From contig CM062213.1 of the NCBI GenBank assembly GCA_031216445.1, positions 14,571,501 through 14,635,500 on the forward strand: a stretch of DNA of 64,000 nt, read 5' to 3'. The notes below the pieces were generated by a model. It worked only from the letters and a program-made list of their open reading frames with translations, had not been told where the DNA came from and ran no database searches. Position numbers and translations under genes: made by a program. The first letter of the stretch is position 1. Each line of letters begins with the position of its first letter. This document shows positions 62,620 through 64,000 of the stretch, piece by piece. The stretch is from Lateolabrax maculatus. Its lineage: Eukaryota > Chordata > Actinopteri > Acropomatiformes > Lateolabracidae.

Positions 62620-63119
62620 GCAGGATTTACCATCGGTTAGCTAAGAGGACAAGCAGATTTCTCAGAGGCCAGCCCGGATGTTGAGACAGAGTGCACGGAT
62701 CATAGACACCCACAGTAACCTAGAAAAACCAAACAAAGTGTGTTTACATTACCAAAGTGTGAGTGTGTGTGTGTAAGAGAGAGAGAGAGAGGGAGAGAGA
62801 GAGAGAGAGAGTGAGTGTAACACAATAAAATCTAATCTGATGCAAGGGATGAGCCATAAAAAGGATGTACACCACTTGAATCTTTGAAAGTTGGAAAAAA
62901 GACTGCATACATTTGATTAGACTTTGTTACTTACTAAAAGATAAAACATGTATGAAAAAAAAAACGGAATACCTTCTTAGCATCAGTGAAGAATGTATCC
63001 CAGTCCCCCAGTGAAGCCATCTGAACTGTGTCATCTGTGTACTTCATGAGGAAGTAAGGAACTGCAGTTGTCCCTCCTTTGATACACAGGCCATCATAGG
63101 CCTCCTGCAAGGCTGCAAT
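13794..63119 (-). CDS. atg7: atg7, ubiquitin-like modifier-activating (E1-like) enzyme, partial (13 exons)
   Basis: Thirteen exons on the minus strand join in phase to 540 residues plus a stop (1,623 nt). They match ATG7 from about residue 176 of the roughly 700-residue human protein to its end. Family knowledge: ATG7 is the cytosolic homodimeric E1 that activates ATG12 and ATG8/LC3/GABARAP and hands them to the E2s ATG10 and ATG3. Visible landmarks (residues of this partial protein): end of the N-terminal E2-binding domain (1-about 140), nucleotide-binding GAGTLG (185-190), [13 protein letters not shown] (209-221), zinc-site pairs CYFC (387/390) and CTAC (483/486), and the catalytic cysteine in DQQCTVSRPG (409). 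The C-terminal acidic IWDMSDDESI tail is intact. It is 14 residues longer than the human counterpart, all of it in a Ser-rich insert. Exons for the N-terminal 175 residues or so lie beyond 64,000. Confidence 0.97.
14380..14429. repeat. C homopolymer followed by (AC)n
   Basis: A 19-base C run (14380-14398) abuts (AC)n to 14429. Another (AC)n lies at 14,577-14,622. Length in such tracts is often unreliable in assemblies. Confidence 0.95.
14815..15135 (+). mobile_element. MITE family copy 1 (degraded)
   Basis: Begins agggctgtgactgatga, then ttattatcgaataat, ttgatt...taatcgtttggtcaatgaaatgtcagaa, and closes with ataatgaataattaatcaat-type sequence. This is the hallmark order of a very common teleost non-autonomous DNA transposon (TAGGGCTGCAAC... 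family, recalled from memory). The same blocks recur at about 31.0 and 40.9 kb. Confidence 0.6.
17390..17510. promoter_or_regulatory. candidate enhancer: homeodomain and TGIF/MEIS motif cluster
   Basis: Within about 120 bp there are two identical CTTAATTAG homeodomain-type sites (17398-17406 and 17452-17460), a perfect 12-bp palindrome TGACAGCTGTCA (17411-17422, a TGIF/MEIS-type dimer site with an E-box core), a forkhead-like TTTGTTCAC and a SOX-like CATTGTTT (17500-17507). The sequence is non-repetitive with mixed composition, unlike the surrounding AT-rich intron. Function is inferred from motifs only. Confidence 0.35.
17792..17835. repeat. (CA)n microsatellite
   Basis: Interrupted (CA)n in the last atg7 intron; similar tracts at 20,011-20,049 and (on the other strand) 31,843-31,881. 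Confidence 0.95.
20385..20560 (+). repeat. teleost interspersed repeat fragment
   Basis: The order tattgaaatatct ... tactggatggattgccacaa.catttg.tccagaca ... atggtccccag ... tgacttctcatttagcaccacc ... gtttatccaaaactttgg matches a repeat I recall as abundant in percomorph genomes (tandem sub-blocks each containing ggatggattgcc). No coding potential. Confidence 0.6.
27590..27680. repeat. (CT)n(CA)n compound microsatellite
   Basis: Pyrimidine (TC)n from about 27,594 runs directly into (AC)n through 27,680, the longest single CA tract of the last intron. ORFs crossing it are repeat artefacts. Confidence 0.95.
31022..31205 (+). mobile_element. MITE family copy 2 (degraded)
   Basis: Shares with the copies at 14.8 and 40.9 kb the blocks gccggcaatgatt, ttgtttaatcatctataaaatgac, agtgaaaaataac, gagccctacatcttgacatcttc and a trailing cacagagaaaagca. 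Same orientation as the other two. Confidence 0.5.
32290..32500 (+). repeat. probable SINE-derived fragments
   Basis: tcttcttgagcaagacactgaac (about 32,328-32,350) is the conserved body motif of several fish SINEs. It is followed by ctcccaaactgggggccccagaccccaa (about 32,392-32,420), resembling another common fish repeat. Boundaries are unclear. Confidence 0.4.
33320..33450 (+). repeat. possible non-LTR retrotransposon 3' tail
   Basis: Contains aattgcccctcggggacattaaaa (about 33,412-33,435), resembling the 3' end of fish LINEs and LINE-mobilised SINEs (gcccctcggggat-aataaa). No ORF. The call rests on this short motif. Confidence 0.35.
35470..35812. repeat. polypurine block followed by polypyrimidine block
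   Basis: The + strand is GA-rich from about 35,480 to 35,632, has a short (AC)n, then is CT-rich from about 35,680 to 35,805. The 185-codon minus-strand frame that crosses this area is low-complexity and shows no domain, so I treat it as non-coding. Confidence 0.6.
36265..36830 (-). mobile_element. LINE relic (3' end of a fish non-LTR element)
   Basis: Blocks in order (+ strand): ctgccccttattcgggtccag, tctgggaggtttcaagaaggcat, tatgcctaaactacctaaata, gtgaaggagcagtgattc, cttccggatgtctgagctt, then ggtaaatcgaaagct. This is the reverse complement of the reverse-transcriptase C-terminal/3' region of a LINE family (L2-like) I recall in many fishes. It is heavily mutated with no usable frame. A second piece lies at 63.3 kb. 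Confidence 0.55.
37165..37385 (+). repeat. GC-rich 120-bp tandem-type repeat with open frame
   Basis: 37201-37255 and 37321-37375 align without gaps at 41 of 55 positions, offset exactly 120 bp. Since 120 is a multiple of three, the frame open from 37,128 to 37,475 carries a 40-residue internal repeat (RLIAWLPALLLAA and TIARLPEMLLAA). The patch is far more GC- and CpG-rich than its surroundings. I do not recognise the family; a repeat origin is most likely. Confidence 0.6.
37400..37836 (+). repeat. interspersed-repeat block ending at an atg7 splice donor
   Basis: The motif catac-agacagacagagattcctgc at about 37,433-37,457 recurs as gcgtacagacagagattcattgc at about 37,799-37,821. Between them are blocks (accaaatgtgaaacctcactt, ttgggtcctcatca, gttatcgagatatgcgaaagac) that I recall from fish interspersed repeats. 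The right copy ends within about 20 bp of the exon 37839-37961 donor. Confidence 0.45.
37839..37961 (-). CDS. atg7: atg7 penultimate coding exon, residues 490-530
   Basis: The exon is 123 nt (41 codons, phase 0), encoding VLDHYEREGFNFLSKVFNSS and HSFLEDLTGLTLLHQESQAA plus a final E. The acceptor is ttttgtccag and the donor GTAATC. Without splicing, the frame would run seven more codons (VITHKKQ) to a stop in repeat-derived sequence. This region belongs to the C-terminal helical part of the adenylation domain and the homodimer interface. Confidence 0.97.
40854..41128 (+). mobile_element. MITE family copy 3 (most complete)
   Basis: Runs from cagggctgctactaaggatt to gactgattgtttcagcttta. Internal blocks: attaattgaataatcctttagtctataaaacatc, atcacagcccaaggtgaa, ttgcttgttttgtccaaaacc and ttgatttt...gatcaactaatcaatgaaatgac. 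The ends are imperfect inverted repeats (agggctgctac against taaagctgaaac). No clear target-site duplication survives. Confidence 0.65.
41659..41722. repeat. interrupted (CA)n microsatellite
   Basis: Two CA blocks separated by ggaga, in the atg7 intron 37,962-43,312. Confidence 0.95.
42658..42731. promoter_or_regulatory. triple CCAAT (NF-Y-type) cluster
   Basis: CCAAT at 42658-42662, inverted at 42707-42711 (ATTGG) and direct at 42727-42731, with RUNX-like accaca between the first two. Arrays of spaced CCAAT boxes are typical of NF-Y-bound promoters and LTR-like promoters. No transcript start or exon is evident. Confidence 0.3.
42821..43026. repeat. inverted (AC)n / (GT)n pair
   Basis: An (AC)n tract at 42,821-42,884 (two interruptions near its end) and a (GT)n tract at 42,981-43,026 are complementary in opposite orientation, separated by about 96 bp. 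It is about 290 nt from the atg7 exon at 43,313-43,393, on its downstream side in the transcript. Confidence 0.9.
43313..43393 (-). CDS. atg7: atg7 exon, residues 463-489 (zinc-site CTAC)
   Basis: The exon is 81 nt (27 codons, phase 0), encoding IRGFLSRFDNVLPASLAFDK and CTACSPI. CTAC is the second cysteine pair of the structural zinc site. The acceptor is tctcccacag and the donor GTAAGT. Confidence 0.96.
46455..46600 (+). repeat. interspersed repeat (gtagtggagtaaaaagta family), copy 1
   Basis: Contains atgtatcattttataaactt, aaaagcttaaacctcgaaagtaactagcaac, tgtagtggagtaaaaagta and ccctctgaaatgtagtggaa. The copy at about 55.15-55.47 kb shares the same series, and I recall the family as a widespread teleost non-autonomous element. 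An inverse-orientation scrap (tttttacatttgcagtactccag) lies at about 46,817-46,839. Confidence 0.6.
47653..48090 (+). mobile_element. MITE with 19-bp perfect subterminal inverted repeats
   Basis: aatgcaatccaatacaaca (47699-47717) is exactly complementary to tgttgtattggattgcatt (48045-48063). The outer left end ctcagtggccactttgttatgcacacctg matches the terminus of a teleost miniature element I recall (cagtggccactttattaggtacacct); the right terminus is truncated. The interior (ttttggttgacactgtcagaga, gtttattgttgaggttgtagtttgcag) fits the same element. A right-end fragment of another copy is at about 47,038-47,093. Confidence 0.75.
48500..48575 (-). CDS. atg7: atg7 exon, residues 437-462
   Basis: This short 76-nt exon encodes [20 protein letters not shown] then LVPHQ. 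[20 protein letters not shown] is a hallmark ATG7 segment. A long foldback sequence lies 50-164 nt upstream of its acceptor in the transcript. The exon is 76 nt (not a multiple of three), so skipping would shift the frame. Confidence 0.96.
48576..50490 (-). other. atg7: atg7 intron
   Basis: About 1.9 kb. The notable content is a foldback at 48,626-48,739, close to the acceptor of the next exon. The rest is AT-rich with no recognised feature. Confidence 0.85.
48626..48739. repeat. foldback / long inverted repeat
   Basis: The left arm 48635-48671 and right arm 48695-48730 match at 33 of 36 positions with one inserted T, around a 23-nt spacer. Weaker pairing extends outward to 48626 and 48739. 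In + strand RNA two of the three mismatches are G-U wobbles. It is probably a foldback-type miniature element, and lies 50-164 nt upstream of the atg7 exon 48500-48575. Confidence 0.85.
50491..50606 (-). CDS. atg7: atg7 exon, residues 399-437 (catalytic cysteine)
   Basis: The exon is 116 nt, with acceptor gtggacag ahead of TCAACC and donor GTAAGC. It encodes STRDRTLDQQCTVSRPGLAM and IAGALAVEMMVSILQHSE, then part of a Gly codon. The C of DQQCTVSRPG (residue 409 here) is the position of the active-site cysteine that forms the thioester with ATG12/ATG8 (Cys572 in human ATG7). Confidence 0.97.
50607..51425 (-). other. atg7: atg7 intron
   Basis: 819 bp, GTGAGA ... gtggacag. Includes a short (ACC)n at about 51,319-51,333. 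Nothing else seen. Confidence 0.9.
51426..51671 (-). CDS. atg7: atg7 exon, residues 317-398 (zinc-site CYFC; Ser-rich insert)
   Basis: The exon is 246 nt (82 codons, phase 0), with donor GTGAGA after GGAGAT. It opens LVVNAALGFDTFVVMRHGLK and ends HKLGCYFCNDVVAPGD; the two cysteines are the first pair of the structural zinc site. Between them lies a low-complexity Ser/Thr/Ala/Pro stretch (about residues 338-375). It replaces the shorter human linker and makes the exon 14 codons longer. Confidence 0.96.
51672..52608 (-). other. atg7: atg7 intron
   Basis: 937 bp, GTAGGA ... actctccag. AT-rich; nothing recognised. Confidence 0.9.
52609..52803 (-). CDS. atg7: atg7 exon, residues 252-316
   Basis: The exon is 195 nt (65 codons, phase 0), with acceptor cctcctgcag and donor GTAGGA. 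It encodes NMSIPMPGHPVNFSQ, DVEQLEKLISEHDVVFLLMD and TRESRWLPTVIAASKRK. The DxxFLLxDTRESRWLP segment is the part of the E1 fold that contacts the adenylate. Confidence 0.97.
52804..55933 (-). other. atg7: atg7 intron
   Basis: About 3.1 kb, GTGAGT ... cctcctgcag. Contains the second copy of the gtagtggagta repeat (about 55.15-55.47 kb). No gene seen. Confidence 0.9.
55050..55470 (+). repeat. interspersed repeat (gtagtggagtaaaaagta family), copy 2
   Basis: Contains aaatactcagatagtttacttagg, atcatattttataaactgttcatatg, aaaagcttaattctaaaagtaactacagctgtcaaataaa, tgtagtggagca, tgtagtggagtagg and tgtaagtacctcaaaat. It is longer than the copy at 46.5 kb and in the same orientation. Confidence 0.65.
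55934..56092 (-). CDS. atg7: atg7 exon, residues 199-251
   Basis: The exon is 159 nt (53 codons, phase 0). [20 protein letters not shown] begins it, then VRQPLYEFEDCLGGGKSKAM and DRLTKIFPGV. The D of VDNAKIS and the R of NPVRQ are the ATP/Mg-contacting positions of E1-type adenylation domains. Conservation with mammalian ATG7 is nearly complete. Confidence 0.97.
56093..57478 (-). other. atg7: atg7 intron
   Basis: 1,386 bp, GTAAGG ... atctccag. AT-rich; nothing recognised. Confidence 0.9.
57479..57623 (-). CDS. atg7: atg7 exon, residues 150-198 (nucleotide-binding GxGxxG)
   Basis: The exon is 145 nt, with acceptor tgtctgcag and donor GTAAGG. It encodes LAESSVDLNLKLMRWRLVP, then KCLLLGAGTLGCNVARTLM. 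GAGTLG is the glycine-rich ATP-binding loop shared by E1 and MoeB/ThiF enzymes. It starts the adenylation domain. Confidence 0.97.
57624..57956 (-). other. atg7: atg7 intron
   Basis: 333 bp, GTAATG ... tgtctgcag. Nothing recognised. Confidence 0.9.
57957..58047 (-). CDS. atg7: atg7 exon, residues 120-150
   Basis: The exon is 91 nt. It completes a split Ala codon, then encodes CPKSVGWEKNPKGAMGPRMV and NLSECMDPK, with a split Arg at the 3' end. It corresponds to the near-invariant PKAVGWEKN...MGPRMVNLSECMDPKRLAE linker leading into the adenylation domain. Splice sites are standard (tttccacag / GTAATG). Confidence 0.96.
58048..59338 (-). other. atg7: atg7 intron
   Basis: 1,291 bp, GTAATT ... 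tttccacag. CA-rich near 59,240-59,320. No gene seen. Confidence 0.9.
59339..59460 (-). CDS. atg7: atg7 exon, residues 80-119
   Basis: The exon is 122 nt and contains CFRDRTLQGSRSIQHSVIF and KLPELPLNS, the conserved CFRDRT segment of the N-terminal domain. The acceptor is unusual: an uninterrupted (GT)n run replaces the polypyrimidine tract, ending only 8 nt before the AG (tgcgcgccag). The donor is GTAATT. Since 122 is not a multiple of three, skipping would shift the frame. Confidence 0.94.
59461..62630 (-). other. atg7: atg7 intron bounded by (TG)n at both ends
   Basis: 3,170 bp. In the transcript a (TG)n run begins 14 nt after the donor (+ strand CA tract about 62,573-62,616), and a second run ends 8 nt before the acceptor (+ strand CA tract 59,469-59,490). 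The interior is AT-rich with no gene. Confidence 0.9.
62631..62719 (-). CDS. atg7: atg7 exon, residues 50-79
   Basis: The exon is 89 nt, encoding VTVGVYDPCTLSQHPGWPLR and the following NLLVLLANRW; the tryptophan codon is split by the intron. GVYDPC and PGWPLRN are strongly conserved in ATG7. The donor GTAAAT is followed 14 nt downstream by a (TG)n run in the transcript, the first of two such runs bounding the next intron. Confidence 0.94.
62720..62972 (-). other. atg7: atg7 intron
   Basis: 253 bp, GTATTC ... ggtttttctag. Contains TG and GA microsatellite at about 62,759-62,818. Confidence 0.9.
62973..63119 (-). CDS. atg7: atg7 exon, partial-protein residues 1-49
   Basis: The exon is 147 nt (49 codons, phase 0 at both ends). 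The acceptor reads tttttgtctcag ahead of ATT, and the donor is GTATTC after AAGAAG. It encodes IAALQEAYDGLC and VPYFLMKYTDDTVQM, matching the later part of the ATG7 N-terminal domain. The preceding exon was looked for between 63,120 and 64,000 and not found, so it must lie further right. Confidence 0.93.
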
Positions 63120-63193
63120 CTGAGACAAAAATAATGAGGTGTCAGACATAATTAAAAAAGAAAGCTCTGTACTGTACACTTACACCGTCCACC

Positions 63194-63196
<3 letters not shown>

Positions 63197-63230
<34 letters not shown>

Positions 63231-63242
63231 TATATATAGATA
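63197..63242. repeat. (TA)n(CA)n(TA)n compound microsatellite
   Basis: Alternating purine-pyrimidine throughout: (AT)n, (AC)n, then (AT)n again, in the rightmost atg7 intron. Confidence 0.9.
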
Positions 63243-63289
63243 TGGCTTTTAAAGGGCAACCATAAATAATCTATCTATCCATTCGGATA

Positions 63290-63450
63290 CTGGCTCTCAC
63301 GACGCAAAGGAGCAGCGGCTCTACTCAGAGCTCCCTCAGGATGTCTGAGCTCCTTATCCTATCTCTAAGGTGGAGCCCAGTCGAACCCATTTCAGTGGCT
63401 TGTATCCATAATCTCCTTCTTTCAGTCATATCCCCCACCCTGTGGGCCAA
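63290..63450 (-). mobile_element. LINE relic, second copy
   Basis: aaaggagcagcggctctactcagagctccctcaggatgtctgagctccttatcctatctctaagg-type order, then cccatttcagtggcttgtatccataatctccttctttcagtcat (described in pieces). It belongs to the same LINE 3' region as the relic at 36.3 kb and is less diverged. It is a short fragment, not functional. Confidence 0.65.
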
Positions 63451-64000
63451 GGAATAGGCATTGGTGTCGGTGTAAAACGCTATAAATAATATATATATAT
63501 ATATAATAACTTACAATGGCATGTGGTGATAACCGTGGTTTTCTGAAGCATAATAATCAGCATTTCTGACATATTTTACTATAAATATAACATCAATGAA
63601 CGGTCATTTTGGCACTCATTACACAGATAGCATTAGCTGTAAGAAGTATTTCAGTGATTATGAAGAAGGAACAGTATACTGTAATTGTTTATTGTGTTTA
63701 CTTATTTATATTCTTGTCAGACAACCTCTAGTAGATTTAACTAGACATCCATTCACAAGATACTGTTTTTGTGTCTAACTTACAGTGTATATGTTTATTA
63801 AATACAAGAGAGATTTCAGAAGTAGAAGTATTGAGGTAAATACTTACCAATTAGTATTACAGAGCTTAAAACGTATACCAAGGTTTTTAACACTGACAGT
63901 TGCGTCAAAGTGGAAAATTCGGTCTACTCTTTCCAAACCTGCATCATTATTTAATGAATGTCATGAAAAAAATTAGTGATATTTTTGCATAAATCTGCAA

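Larger units (their letters stand above)
63120..64000 (-). other. atg7: atg7 intron (continues beyond window)
   Basis: Contains a (TA)n(CA)n(TA)n tract at about 63,197-63,242, a LINE relic at about 63,290-63,450 and (AT)n at 63,487-63,503. The preceding atg7 exon is not in this segment. Confidence 0.8.

Noticed and set aside
1..64000. CRISPR arrays, bacterial operons, integrases, phage modules, retroviral gag/pol/env
   Set aside because: Nothing of the kind is seen: no regularly spaced direct repeats, no Shine-Dalgarno-led gene strings and no long viral frames; the window is ordinary vertebrate intron/exon DNA.

Overview
This window is vertebrate nuclear DNA, most likely from a ray-finned (teleost) fish. 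The evidence is GT-AG introns, dense (CA)n/(TG)n microsatellites, small degraded DNA transposons and LINE scraps of kinds I recall from teleost genomes, and two genes that read clearly as fish orthologues. I cannot name the species.

Left part (1 to about 12.3 kb, + strand): the 3' half of vgll4, a TEAD-binding transcriptional cofactor. Three coding exons (5618-5885, 6253-6370, 7125-7381) join in frame to give the last 213 complete residues, including both TDU (TEAD-binding) motifs. The 5' exons lie to the left of the window. A long 3' UTR of about 4.9 kb follows. It carries a 421-bp hAT-type miniature element and ends at a strong poly(A) site near 12,271.

Right part (about 12.5 to 63.1 kb, - strand): the 3' three-quarters of atg7, the E1-like enzyme of autophagy. 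Thirteen coding exons were delimited from 63,119 down to 13,794. Their lengths sum to 1,623 nt, and all phases match, giving 540 residues plus a stop. The first 175 or so residues lie beyond position 64,000. The last coding exon is only 33 nt and is separated from its predecessor by a 24-kb intron. The two genes are convergent, tail to tail, the same arrangement as ATG7/VGLL4 in tetrapods.

The rest is intron: microsatellites, MITE-like and LINE-derived relics, purine/pyrimidine-asymmetric tracts, and a few non-repetitive blocks that could be cis-regulatory. I found no convincing nested protein gene, tRNA, rRNA or CRISPR array, and nothing I would call a wholly new system. The best leads are: UG repeats at both ends of one atg7 intron, right at the splice sites; a near-perfect foldback just upstream of another atg7 acceptor; a homeodomain/MEIS-type motif cluster in the giant last intron; and a GC-rich 120-bp repeat with an open frame near 37.2 kb.
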